DNA of 64,000 nt. It comes from Engraulis encrasicolus. Its lineage: Eukaryota > Chordata > Actinopteri > Clupeiformes > Engraulidae. Position numbers and translations under genes: made by a program. Below are positions 53,519 to 64,000 of the stretch, in pieces; within the stretch, counting starts at the first letter, position 1, and every line of letters starts with the position of its first letter. Under the pieces are notes generated by a model, which ran no database searches, was not told the origin of the DNA, and saw only the letters and a program-made list of their open reading frames with translations. The DNA is taken from positions 5,110,636 to 5,174,635 of the forward strand of contig NC_085859.1 in assembly GCF_034702125.1 (NCBI RefSeq), read 5' to 3'.

Positions 53519-56500
53519 AGTCTGGTGCACAGACAGCAGTGGAGGAGAGTGAGAGGATGTTTACTGAGATGATCCGCTCCATTGAGAGAAGGTGCTCTGA
53601 GGTGACAGAGCTGATCAGAGCTCAGGAGAAGGCTGAGGTGAGTCGAGCTGAAGGACTCCTGAAGCGACTGGAGAAGGAGATTGCTGAGCTGAAGAGGAGA
53701 GATGCTGAGATGAAGCAGCTTTCACTGACACAGGATGCCATCCATTTCCTGAAGGTAGACAACATTACTTTCTAGAGAGTTCAAAACATACAGCCCTGTC
53801 TATGTAATGCTGATCAAGGGCTCATGTCAGTAGGTCTACCTCACCCAAATGTGTGTGTTTCTCTGTGCAGAACATTGTGTCCATCACTGGGAGGCCTTAC
53901 AGCACAATTTCAACCAGCGTGACCTTCAGCCAAAGCTTCTCCTTGGAGCCCCTGAAGAAATCTGTGTCTGCACTGAAGACGCAGCTGGAGGAGAAATTGG
54001 ATTCAATCTTCAAGCAGGAAATAGTCAAGATATCTGCAGCAGGTTGGACAAACTTAGAAATTATAACATTTCCACCGTTGGCATTTCAGATTTGCTGTTT
54101 AAGGGGGGACAGGTCCGTGTAACGCTTTGCAGTGCTTTGATCGATTTTCCGAATTTACTTGAAAAAGATGAAAAATGGGTTCAAAATTTCAACTTTCAAT
54201 TTTCCAGACAACTCAGAAAACAGAAAATTGACATTGTTTTTTCATTTCATTGTCATTTGTCGGTGGCCTTTGAAATAGAAAATATGTGAATTTGAAACCA
54301 AAGTAAAATGAGTCAATATTTCAATTTTCAATTTCTGCGTGGTGGTTGGACTGAACCATCCGCGCGGGGACCGGGGGATGTAGAAGCGGCAGATGTTTTG
54401 CGTAATGCCTACAAATGAATGGATTGCAAGTCAGCTTGAGAGTCTCAATGAGACGTAATCTGACAGATAACTGACTCAGCTGCAGGCCAACCTGCAACCC
54501 CCCCCCCGAGAATCATTGAGACGAAAGTGATTTCATGGACATGGGGAGCAAATTACCCGCATAGTTTGCACACCATGCCTGCTCTGATTAATGCGCACCA
54601 CAGACCCATTGACTTCACGCTGACTAGACTACTCTTAATATGTTCCTGTCTACAATTGCATTGGCTATTAATGCATAAACGTTGCACATTGTTTATTTTA
54701 CGCGTGGATATTTCCCAGCCAATGTGATCTCATTTCTCAGTTGGCACCACACTGCAAAATGGTCCGTGAGTGGAGTAGGCCTATTAAACGGCATCTGCAT
54801 CTGCAAGACTTATAGGCCTATTAGCCTATTTGTAATATAGCCTAGTCTTGACATTTCACAAAAATAAGACTGCTTGAAATGTATAGGCCTACGGGTGTAG
54901 CCTAAAGGGTGATTAAAACAAAGCAAGCGACATGAATTCGCAGTGCGCGCGTCATTTCAGTTCAGTGGAAAGTTTGAAGCGCAACGTTATAACGGCAATG
55001 TAGCCCACGGTCTGCTGTCAAGTGCAGTAACTGTTTTTTCCTATAGCCCAGGCATGAAAATCCCTCACCTTTCGGCGAAATTCGCCGTTTTGAAATCAAA
55101 ATGGGTCATTTCTGTGAATCGTGTAGATCCGAGGAGAAAAAAAAATGAGGCGGCGGGGGCTCAAGCGAGGAGAAAACTGTAGCGCCAACTTACTAAGTAG
55201 CGCTCTACCGCAGAAAACTTCATACAGTTTCAGGAAAGATTCTAGCCTAGAAATCTAGACGCCCCTAGCGACCGCAAATTGAATTTGCTCCCGGGGGCAG
55301 TCTAGCGGACCCCGGTCGTTTTGCGAGGCTGAAAGTTATCCGATGACAGGGCCAATCAAATCGCTAGGGGGGCCGGGCTACTTAGTAAACAGGAAACTTT
55401 CTAAGAAGAAGCATGGTGTCCGCTACATACAGCACGAAAGTGCACTTAATTTAAAAAGCCTGGATGATAATACATTTCGTGTCTGACATGGATTGATGTA
55501 ATAATACACCATGAACTTATCGGACACAAATAGATCACAACACAATACCATTTGATCATTCGATGTTTTAAACTAGCTCGGTAAGCTAAGTTGAGCATTT
55601 TACAGAACCAGATAGTCACACGCTATTATCAGACCACTGTGTAGAATGTTATTGCTGCCCCAATTTCTAATAAGACACATGCCATTAAAAACGAGACATT
55701 TGGGAGCTTTGAAAGTCTTTGAGTAGCTTACTAAATAGATGGGAATGGCATAGTCTACCAAGCTAGTGGCTAGCTAACCTGTCGTCAATAACACAGAGCT
55801 ATAGGTATCCAGTCTTAATATAACCATTTAACAAGCCCCAAATGGCTCAACATTTCGCTGGATGATCAAGAAGGGCCGTGTGGTTGAAAACGAGGCATTT
55901 TTGAACTATGTAAGTGAAAACACGATTTATTAGGACACTTGTTTGTGGCTGTGGTCATCACATGCATTCACTGCTACGACGGCTCGAATTTGCCGCTCCA
56001 CCTACAAAGGGGCCCTCGCTGGCTAGCTAACCTGTCGCCAATAACACAGAGCTAGGTATCCAGCCTTGTATTATATGCCTGCCCCAAATTCTAATAAGAT
56101 CCATGTCATTAAAAACGAGACATTTGGGAGCTTTGAAAGTCTGTGAGTCGCTTACTAAATAGATGGGAATGACACCTAGAGTCTACCGAGCTAGCGGCTA
56201 GCCAATCTGTCGTCAATTACACAGAGCTAATATCCAGCTGTGTATTAGTTATGGGTATACAGCTAGCTAGCTAACACCGAACATGCCATGTTGACAACAA
56301 TCATAAATATAACCATTTAACAAGCCCCAAATCGCTCAACATTTCGCTGGGTGATCAAGAAGGGCCGTGTGGTTGAAAACGAGGCATTTTTGAACTATGT
56401 AAGTGAAAACACGATTTATTAGGAAACTTGTTTGTGGCTGTGGTGATCACACGCATTCACTGCTACGACGGCTTGGAGTTGCCGCTTCACAAGACAGCTG

Positions 56501-57803
56501 TGACGTTACACAGAAGTGTGTGGGGATTGGTTGTTTGCCATCCAATTGCGTGGCGTTGAGTGCTGAAGCAACCGTTTATCCCGCCCACACTGCTGCCCAG
56601 CTCACCTAGACCCTGGTACAGCTTTTTGCTGTACGGGTCTGGCTCGCTAGGCTAGAGAGATTCCACAACTGACAATGACGTTTGACCAATCCCAGCATTT
56701 GTTGCTGTCGACACAGCCAATAACCTGAACGAGCACAATCTAAGTCCCGCCCTTCATACTTGTCTTTGAAAGCCCAGTTTAAACAGGTGTCACTTTGGTC
56801 TGCGGGGCTGGCGTAGTTGTATCAAATATCTTTCTTTATAGTTCTAGAACATATCTGATTATAAGCAAATGTCCAAACAATCTGTCACAGATAGGCTAGT
56901 CCACATTTCCCAGAGAGGTAGCTATTTGAGATCATGATACTTGTTTATGAGACGCAAGCATTTCGATGAGAAGTGAGTGGATGTAGTTAGCCACAGTGGG
57001 TAAGCTGTTTTTGCTAATAATTTGAAACCGCATTTGCCAGGCCTATTTATTCTCAAAAGAGCTCCGTTAATGAAAGCTTGGGTAGGCCTACGGCACGTTT
57101 TCCTGACGGCTATTTTAACGGGTCTGTGCGCTACGAAATGGCGAAAGTATCTAGTAGGCACTACGGAGAAGAAGCGCATGTAGGCTACGCGAGGCATCCA
57201 ACATCATGCTTCGAATCATATGCTGCGGCTTCTTATAGCACGCACGAGAGAGGGAGAGGGAGAAAGAGCGAAGCCTAACTTAGTCAATCGTTTGACACGG
57301 GACAAATTGTTATAGGAATCATGCCACGTTTTTTGTAATCCCTTGGTAGCCTACATCTAAATGACATTAAAAATCTACCGATTTATATTTAGTGGAACAC
57401 GGTCAAACTGTTTTTTTCACGGTCAAAGTTGGAGCTTTCCTATTATTTTTTCATAGGGAAACAGATATACTAGGTGAATGGACTAAAATTTGAGTAGTGT
57501 GGATAAAATTTCAGTAGTTTATCCAAACTGTGACAAAGAATTTTTGTATTAGGCCTACAAGTTGTCTGAAATATGATGATTAACTGTTCAAACGAGATCA
57601 CAACCAGGCAAGCGTTGAGGGGACATTGGATAGTGTTGAGAGGAGGGGGTGCTTAGTTGCCATTGGGGGACATTAGTCTATTTTATTTTTAAGGGGGGCA
57701 TTGGCAGGGTTTTGATGAGGTCAATGGGGTGTTGGGAAGCTTATGATGAGGTCAAGGGGGATTTTTTTTTTTAAAGGCTGAGAACCAAAACCCATTCTTT
57801 CTT

Positions 57804-57882
<79 letters not shown>

Positions 57883-58842
57883 GCCCCCCTCATCAGACAT
57901 GACAGCATGACAATCATGAAGTAATGAAGATGGTTGGCAGTTCTTTTTATGTTCACTGTCCCTGGATCGCTACAATACGCTGCAATTTTCTCCCATGGGA
58001 GAGCATGCCCCCAGACCCCCCTAGTATGACTCTTATACAACACTATCCCCCAAAAACGCAACTGCACACCACACATGCGCGCGCACCACTGCAGCACATG
58101 CGCCGCCCCGTGCCACGCCGCACCTTTCTCACCTTTTTGACCCCTGACCCGTTTTCATGCCTGATAGCCTAATCTGATTGTCTGAATTCTTAGGGGAGTT
58201 GGCCCATATGCAAACGGAGTTGCCGACCATTGATCGCAGTAGCCTGCCAAACTGTCAGCCCTCTGAGTTCGGAGTTGGGTTCTGAGTTCGTCTCTGGCGT
58301 GTTGGCAGGGGAGGTTAAAGCGGGTTGTTGAAAAGTTTGCAGGTTGGCTACAGCTGAGCCAGTCATTCTGTCCGAGTTGTAGACCTACGTCTCCAAGCTG
58401 ACTTGCCATCCATTTCATTTGTAGGCTAGGCAAACACATCTGGCGCTACTTGAGCCAATAGCCTACCTACATCCCCCGGTCCCCGCGCGAATGGTTCAGT
58501 CCAACCACCACGCAGAAATTGAAAATTGAAATATTGACTCATTTTACTTTGGTTTCAAATTCACATATTTTGTCTTTCAAAAGCCACCGACAAATGACAA
58601 TGACATGAAAAAACAACGTCAATTTTCTGTTTTCTGGGTTGTCTGGAAAATTGAAAATTGACGTTTTGAACACGGTCCGAACCCATTTTTCATCTTTTTC
58701 AAGTAAATTCGGAAATGGATCAAAGCACTGCAAAGCGTTACACGGACCGGGACATGACCATTTGATATGTTGTTGTTTTTCTTGTTGCAGTGACTAATAT
58801 TCAGACCATCGAGAGTATACAGTGTGAGTCTCCATCTAATAA

Positions 58843-58900
<58 letters not shown>

Positions 58901-60220
58901 GCCCCAACAGGCATCATAACATTAAGTAAGATCATGACACAACAATTTGTCTCCAGAAAGCCCTGTGACGGTTAGGTGTAGGGATGGTTTTGGTCTGGGC
59001 ACAATTTCGCAAACAAATTCGCCATTCCCCTTGCTTGTTTCACTGTTTTTGGCAAAAGTAGAGCAGCAAAAACTTTGCTTTACTGACAGGTCAGGGTTAG
59101 GCATGGTTTTGGTCCGGTCACAGCGGAGCATTTCTGCGTAAGCAACAGAAACTAGCCGAGGCAACAGAAATTCGCCTCATCACGTAACAAAAGTGCTTTT
59201 CCACTGCGTTGAGGACCACGACTTAACTTGCAAAGGCACCGGACCTCAATGTGGAATGCACTGGTGTGAGATACTGTACATACAGTACGTCTTTACATGA
59301 TGCCAGTCTGGCGTGAGATACATACGTGTTTACATGATGCCAGTCTGGCGTGAGATACATACGCCTTTACATGATGCCAGTCTGGCGTGAGATACATACG
59401 CCTTTACATGATGCCAGTCTGGCGTGAGATACATACGCCTTTACATGATGCCAGTCTGGCGTGAGATACATACGTCTTTACATGATGCCAGTCTGGCGTG
59501 ACATATTCACCTTTACATGATACATGGCCCTGTATGCTTACTGCAGGATACTGTACATGTCATGCATGAATGCGTTTCCATGCACATTTTATTACTATAG
59601 CCTATTTTTTTTTAAAAAATTGGCACTTGCTGAAAATAATATTTTGGACGTGTGTGTTCCACACTACACTACGCTACGCTACATAGTTATACGTGCATTA
59701 TCTCTTTACAGCTGTAAAGTGTTACAAACACCAAATTTACATCTTTGTATTACAAAAACATACAGCATGATTCCAATCATAAGATTGAACAGAATAATTA
59801 CTGCATTGCAATATGTTCAGTAACAGATATGAAACCATATTGATAGTCCCATACCCATGTGTCAATATTTGTACCCAGTGAAGCCAAGACATTTATTTCT
59901 GAAGTCATGTCTACGTTCTACATCCATATATCTGCATCCATACTGTACGTACCCATTGAAGTAGACCTCCCAGGCCATTGGATGTTGAGATGCTTGTGAG
60001 TGAATGTATGTTTCTGGGTGTTAATTTAACTGCCTGGAGTGTTGAACTAACATTGCACAGTTTAATGTGCAGCTGCTGCAGTGTAATGTAGAGCCCAGAC
60101 CTCCTTAGCCATTGGATGTGAGATGCATGTGGGTTAATGTGTGTCTGTGTTGATCTGCAGATACTGATCCTGAACTCCCTGTCAGAAGAGCAGACGGCAA
60201 GCAGGGCCTACATCGAGACA
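52127..60220 (+). CDS. finTRIM-like E3 ubiquitin ligase, gene D (exons 1-6; 3' end beyond window)
   Basis: Exons: 52127-52714 (588 bp), 53130-53225 (96), 53521-53754 (234), 53871-54042 (172), 58791-58823 (33), 60161-60220 (60). Phases match gene C and no stop interrupts any of them, so the gene looks functional as far as it is visible. It encodes RING, B-box1, B-box2, coiled coil and linker; the counterparts of exon 7 and the B30.2 exon are not found before 64000. Exon 1 differs from gene C at about 16 of 196 residues by eye, marking a fairly recent duplication. Intron 4 is enlarged to 4.7 kb by a long-TIR element. Role as for gene C: cytosolic RING E3 of probable innate-immune function (family inference). 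Confidence 0.87.
53130..53225 (+). CDS. Gene D exon 2 (96 bp)
   Basis: Acceptor GTTCCAG, 32 codons from DGLGNSQRRCQQ into IQLKEKELQELRKAVKTLK, donor AAGGTGAGAA. Confidence 0.92.
53443..53512 (+). repeat. CT microsatellite at the exon-3 acceptor of gene D
   Basis: About 70 bp of CT running directly into CCTATCAG and exon 3, forming an unusually long pyrimidine tract. Confidence 0.95.
53521..53754 (+). CDS. Gene D exon 3 (234 bp, coiled coil)
   Basis: 78 open codons from SGAQTAVEESERMF to the FLK before GTAGAC. Nearly identical to gene C, with the heptad-rich LLKRLEKEIAELKRRDAEMK core. Confidence 0.92.
53871..54042 (+). CDS. Gene D exon 4 (172 bp)
   Basis: After TCTGTGCAG: NIVSITGRPYSTISTSVTF to FSLEPLKKSVSALKTQLEEK and onward, donor GCAGGTTGGAC. 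Open, phase 1 at the end. The long-TIR element begins about 60 bp downstream. Confidence 0.9.
55236..56660. mobile_element. Nested element with CTAGCCTAG ends
   Basis: The left end CTAGCCTAGAAATCTAGACG, followed by CCCCTAGCGACCGCAAAT, is mirrored by GGGTCTGGCTCGCTAGGCTAG at the right. It relates to the shorter element at 48227-48541. TSD unclear (AAAGAT versus AGAGATT flanks). Confidence 0.55.
55683..56493. repeat. 424-bp tandem duplication
   Basis: CATTAAAAACGAGACATTTG through AAGAAGGGCCGTGTGGTTGA to CACTGCTACGACGGCT occurs from 55683 and again from 56107. The second copy has an extra GCTAGCTAGCTAACACCG segment. A third partial GCTAGCTAACCTGTCG unit lies between them. Confidence 0.8.
57802..57882. 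repeat. CTAT microsatellite
   Basis: About twenty CTAT units inside the long-TIR element. Confidence 0.95.
58791..58823 (+). CDS. Gene D exon 5 (33-bp microexon)
   Basis: Acceptor CTTGTTGCAG, phase-1 exon encoding TNIQTIESIQ after a split Val codon, donor GTGAGTCT. One codon shorter than in gene C. A CA repeat follows about 20 bp after the donor. Confidence 0.78.
58845..58898. repeat. CA microsatellite after the gene D exon 5 donor
   Basis: About 54 bp of CA in the same place as in genes B and C. Confidence 0.95.
58960..59280. repeat. Dispersed repeat, inverted relative to 8110-8370
   Basis: CACTTTTGTT- and GCAACAGAAATTCGCC-type words and GGACCACGACTTAACTTGCA match the gene B intron copy in reverse. 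Its end runs into the 37-bp array at 59292. Confidence 0.6.
59292..59520. repeat. 37-bp tandem array (about six copies) in intron 5 of gene D
   Basis: Unit TTTACATGATGCCAGTCTGG plus CGTGAGATACATACGCC starts at 59292, 59329, 59366, 59403, 59440 and 59477, with a last partial copy. It grew from the end of the dispersed repeat, since GTAAAGGCGTATGTCTCATG at 8112 is a single inverted unit. Unrelated in sequence to the 37-bp array at 48891. Confidence 0.92.
60161..60220 (+). CDS. Gene D exon 6 (60 bp)
   Basis: Acceptor GATCTGCAG, phase-1 exon encoding TDPELPVRRADGKQGLHRD, donor GTAAGTCA. Same length as gene C; the internal GTAAGG of gene C is absent. Confidence 0.8.
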
Positions 60221-60424
60221 GTAAGTCATTACTGAGGACCTCTAACAGCCTCCACAGCCTTTAATTCAAATGTGCTGCCAATGTCATGATGTCAACACAG
60301 CCTCAACCCTGGTTTGACCTAGATTATGCAAAGCAGCATGGGATTTCCTAGGCTACCCCTGACCCTGTCCTAAACACACTTCATTGTAATGATTAAAATT
60401 AGTGTAATTTTCAAAGTGTGAAAA

Positions 60425-61425
60425 GGATGTAGCCCCTTAATGCATGACATACCTCCAGTGGCACGTGTAATAGTCATTGAAAGTTAACCCATTGAGGTCT
60501 AAGTGCCCTTGAGAGGGCAATTTGACATGTCTCCAAAAACAAATCTGTAACTCTGTGAGTTTTTGTCATTGAAACACATAAGTTACACCATTAGAAACCT
60601 CAGACCTTCCAGATTTCAAATATATATATTAAATAAATTATATAGCTGGCCCAATTTAAAGAAAGTGAAAAGAAATCTTCGCATATTCTGTACTCTCTGC
60701 CTGTAGCAGCCACACCTATAGCTATTCACATGTAAAGTACCGGTGCTTGAGTGGCTATTCAGAGGTGACAAAACGCCCCTTTCAGGTAGGGTAAACACAG
60801 AAGACGTAGAGTGACAGGGGGGTTGGGGCTATCAGAGCACATGGGGATTGACAGGGGGGTGTGGGCCATTAGAGGTTTTTCACACCTATCTCATTAGTAT
60901 TCAAATGAGACAGGCAGTGGCAGTGACATAGTCATTCTTTTTTGCATTTTGTATGAAAACAACAAAACATTTCTAAATGCACTTTTCACTTTTATGCTGC
61001 CAACACATTTGTTTACAAGATTCAAACTTCAAAAGTCTTGGCTAGATATATTTATTGTGTGTTTTCTTGAACTTTTTGAAGACGTCTGAAACCTGTTTTT
61101 TTGTACAGTTGTGTTTATACTCAATTTAAATAAAACATGTTTGTATGACATCCAATTTTTTTTCAGATTATTTCTTGTCAGGCTTTTCACAATACAACCA
61201 TATATTCCACTTTTGCATAGATGCTTACTGTTAGCTGAAAATACTTGAAAATGTCAGGGTGGTGCAAGCAGCCTAAAAGCCTCTGAAAGGCCTTAGACCT
61301 CAGAGGGTTAACTACCATAGTAGCCTACTACAATACTATGACATGACACAGGGCCTTTAGTGATGCACTACGGTGGGACTACGACTGCCATTCTGGTAAC
61401 AGCAAGTTTATAAAGAATTGAAAGA
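60425..61425. repeat. Dispersed repeat split by a TTAA element; second copy at 62290-62470
   Basis: GTAGCCCCTTAATGC, TACCTCCAGTGGCACG and ACAGGGCCTTTAGTGATGCA match the uninterrupted copy at 62292-62470 (GTAGCCCCTTAATGCGCGCC and so on). Confidence 0.75.
60488..61307. mobile_element. TTAA-inserted (piggyBac-like) element, 820 bp
   Basis: Ends CCCATTGAGGTCTAAG and CTTAGACCTCAGAGGG lie between TTAA (60484-60487) and TTAA (61308-61311). The paralogous repeat at about 62345-62355 is continuous there (AATTTAACTACCATAC), giving an empty site. No transposase frame. Confidence 0.88.
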
Positions 61426-61753
61426 CATCATTTTGTTTTGTCGCCACCTGTCTCCAAGCTGATTGGCACTGTCCACAGGGTCTGGACCACGATGGACAAA
61501 CACAGACGGCTCTCTTGGTCTCTCAGTGTGTTTGTGTATTCATCTTTAATGACTGCATTCAATTAGACATTTGTCATCCACTGTATCATTGCATTAAACA
61601 ACATTATATAGCACTACAACACTTTGCTGACACTTTTATCTAAAGCAACTTACAGTTATTTACAGGGTCTTGGTTACAGTCCCTGCAGCAATGTGGGGTT
61701 AGGCTAACCCGACTGGCATGGCCGTAGCCAGGAGTTTGAAATAAGGGAGGTGC

Positions 61754-61940
61754 TAAAGGTGCACTGTGTAGGATCCCCTTTTTCCTGTATGAAAAGTGCT
61801 ATTTTCCAAGGTCATAATGAATAGGCCTACTTAGAATTTGATGGTGGTGCAAAGTATTCATGAAAAAGGTAACGTTTGTGAATGGGCGACATCAATTCTG
61901 GAAATAAACCATTACAAATATTACACAGTGCACCTCTTAA
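61754..61940. mobile_element. Short copy of the GGTGCACTGTGTA element family
   Basis: Ends AAAGGTGCACTGTGTAGGAT and TTACACAGTGCACCTCTTAA. Related to 18701-19051. Confidence 0.65.
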
Positions 61941-62469
61941 AGGAATATGCCATTTTTGTAATTTATTTTGAAAATGCATGCCCATTCACAACTTTGATAT
62001 CTCAATGAATATTTACTAGAAGAAACTAACATCTACTGATCTGACAAAGTAGAGAAAAATGGAAGCATGGAAAATATAGATTTTCCGACATTTTTTTCAA
62101 CAGGTATACTCAGAAATAGATAGTGATTATAAATAGAAACGAAAACACTTGTGAATGGGCAGCATAAATTCTGGATATAAACTAAAACAAACTACCTTAA
62201 GTAATATTGATCAATTGGCATAAATATTCTGTCAGTATGTGACATGGCCTATATGCAGCAGGATGGTCGAAGAAATTGATCGTCTATGAGCAGGTAGCCC
62301 CTTAATGCGCGCCGTACCTCCAGTGGCACGCTGTAATATACATTGAAATTTAACTACCATACTACAATACAATGACACAACACAGGCCCTTTAGTAATGC
62401 ACCACGACTTGGTCATTACCATACTGGTAACAATGAATTTATAAAGCCGCGCCTTAAGGGGTTAATTTT

Positions 62470-63050
62470 GCAACTAATGTTTCTTGACGTTAATTGCTGT
62501 GTCAGGGACACACACATGTCATACACATATCGTTGGAAAGGGCAGAAAGAGACCTTTCCAATGGTACGAAACACTCAACCATACACAAAAGCTATGTAAA
62601 TACAAACGTTAATTGAAACATGTATGCAAAAATTGAGAGATTTAAAGATGTCCTCTCGTCATTTCATTAATATTGCTGTGTTCCCCATTGCTATTGAATG
62701 TGTTACGCGTTAGTCCTGTTTTAAAAAACTTTCTGGATACTTTGTTTCAAGACGTTTTTGCAAGTTAGCAATGTAGCTTGTGGAGAAACGAGAGGGTCTT
62801 CCGGGCTTGTCGTCTAAAACGGTCTCTGATTAGCTCCCTCCTCCTGCTCTGCGGAGAGATCATCTAAGTAAGAGTCACCACTTCCCGGGTGGTACTGCAC
62901 TATTGGGGCGCCAACAGAGGCGTGCAGGCTCCATTTGGGGCTGTGCTCTTTTGACAGCGACCCCTAGGCGAGCTGCAGGCATGGTCCGACCAGAGTGGGA
63001 CGGCTGTATACAGTATATGACGTCCCTTACCTCATATGTGGCTAATCTAC
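62470..63050. other. Region downstream of gene D exon 6, no gene seen
   Basis: No exon 7 or B30.2 sequence and no bounded element recognised. Confidence 0.5.
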
Positions 63051-63054
63051 GGCC

Positions 63055-63160
63055 ATGGGGGTTAGGCGCCTTTCTTTAAGGCCATGGATGAGGGTGGGAT
63101 TCGAACCTGCAACCCTCTGATCCTAAGTAGACCTCCCTAACCAAAATGGCATGGCTGCCA
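63055..63160 (-). mobile_element. tRNA-derived SINE head
   Basis: The minus strand reads TGGTTAGGGAGGTCTACTTA, GGATCAGAGGGTTGCAG, GTTCGAATCCCACC: A-box-like and perfect B-box sequences in tRNA spacing without a full cloverleaf. Typical of fish tRNA-derived SINEs. Confidence 0.6.
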
Positions 63161-63242
63161 CAGACCTGTATCTGTGTGTCTATGTGTAAGGTGTATTTTA
63201 GTTGAGATGTCACCAGGTTGCAAGAGACCTGTACCTGGGTGC

Positions 63243-63816
63243 AGGGCTCTAAATTAACTTTTTCCACCACCAGCCAATTTGGCTAGTAGACATTTTTTCT
63301 TACTAGCCAAATGGAAGGTCAACTAGCCATTTTTTTCTCACCAAAATAAACCATGCGTTAATTATGTTGCTTTTAATTATTTTATTAAACTAGGCTATGT
63401 CCTCAACACAGATAAACAATATAAATATTATACTCAATATAAAATTCAGTCTATTCTATAATTATTTAGTAATTATATTTTTATTACCTGCATTTCATTA
63501 TTTTTCATTCCATTTCCATATACTGCACAGACAGCCAAACACTAGCCTATTACCTCACACACCATCACCCAAACCTCATACAGTATAGGCCTACAACTCA
63601 CACAAACACAGCATGCCTTCAACACTAATGTCACACACATACCAGACTTTCAACATACACTAGCCAAACACACACACAACCAAACACTGCAAAACCACAT
63701 ATCCCCTACACACACAATGGGCCAAATACCATGGACAATGCACAGAAGACAGGTGAAGGGGAGAAGAGATGAAGGGAGGAGAAGGAGACGGAGAGGAGAA
63801 GGACAGGAGACACCCG

Positions 63817-63880
<64 letters not shown>

Positions 63881-64000
63881 GCGTGAATGATATCTGCATT
63901 GTGTGTTTATGCTGCTGCTGCGTGACACCTTCAAGTTCCTCCAGGATGCGCTTGGAATGACAATTACCGTTACGCTATGTCAACTAGATATCCAATAACA
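63243..64000. mobile_element. Sister copy of the 41254-45206 hAT-like element (right end beyond window)
   Basis: CAGGGCTCTAAATTAACTTT starts the copy. It follows the 41254 copy closely but lacks the 2.5-kb insertion, adds a short AT-rich stretch (about 63445-63500), and continues through the CG/CA repeat to the window end. Confidence 0.88.

Larger units (their letters stand above)
54102..58757. mobile_element. 4.6-kb element with about 275-bp inverted ends in intron 4 of gene D
   Basis: 54112-54383 and 58467-58750 are inverted copies, roughly 90% alike by eye (left: GGTCCGTGTAACGCTTTGCA to CCGGGGGATGTAG; right: CTACATCCCCCGGTCCCCGC to GCGTTACACGGACC). Gene C intron 4 lacks it: GCTGTTTAA and ACCATTTGATAT lie about 12 bp apart there, and at the two element edges here. 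The interior has no transposase frame and contains another element and a 424-bp tandem duplication. The right end stops 33 bp before exon 5. Confidence 0.85.

Noticed and set aside
48891..59520. Idea that the two 37-bp arrays are related
   Set aside because: Unit sequences share no meaningful similarity; the equal period looks coincidental.

Overview
This window comes from a teleost fish genome. The genes have short exons split by introns with GT-AG ends, CA/CT/TG microsatellites are abundant, and most of the sequence is non-autonomous DNA transposons, many with exact target-site duplications (TSDs). The style resembles a clupeiform-like fish, but I cannot fix the species. Every real protein-coding signal belongs to one family: finTRIM-type (ftr; TRIM16/25/47-like) RING/B-box/coiled-coil/B30.2 E3 ubiquitin ligases, the fish-expanded group linked to antiviral innate immunity. 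All copies lie on the + strand.

Layout. (A) 1-265 is the 3' end of a B30.2 exon whose gene starts outside the window. A promoter scrap (about 1918) and a B-box2 scrap (about 2284-2375) are a nearly erased copy. (B) 3367-16066 is a dead copy: no RING or B-box1, a +4 bp frameshift in exon 2, TGA stops in exon 3 and in the B30.2 exon, a CA-slippage frameshift in B30.2, and one small exon not found. (C) 20835-41115 is a complete copy whose eight exons (588+96+234+172+36+60+57+521 bp) splice in frame to 587 codons plus stop. (D) 52127-60220 holds exons 1-6 of a close paralogue (exon 1 about 92% identical to C by eye); its last exons lie beyond the window.

Introns and spacers are filled with hAT-like elements (8-bp TSDs), TTAA-flanked elements, a 3-bp-TSD element, Tc1-like remnants, LINE reverse-transcriptase remnants, tRNA-derived SINEs, a possible Penelope-like fragment, tandem repeats and microsatellites. 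Many elements are nested. Paralogous empty sites within the window confirm several insertions.

The most interesting structure is the link between microsatellites and splice sites. The exon-3 acceptor of B, C and D lies directly behind a long repeat of a different type in each copy, and CA repeats follow the exon-5 and exon-7 donors. Next are a 4.6-kb element with about 275-bp inverted ends filling intron 4 of gene D, and a conserved upstream block whose ATG gives an in-frame N-terminal extension in D but an out-of-frame uORF in C. I saw no operon, CRISPR array, rRNA gene or functional tRNA gene.
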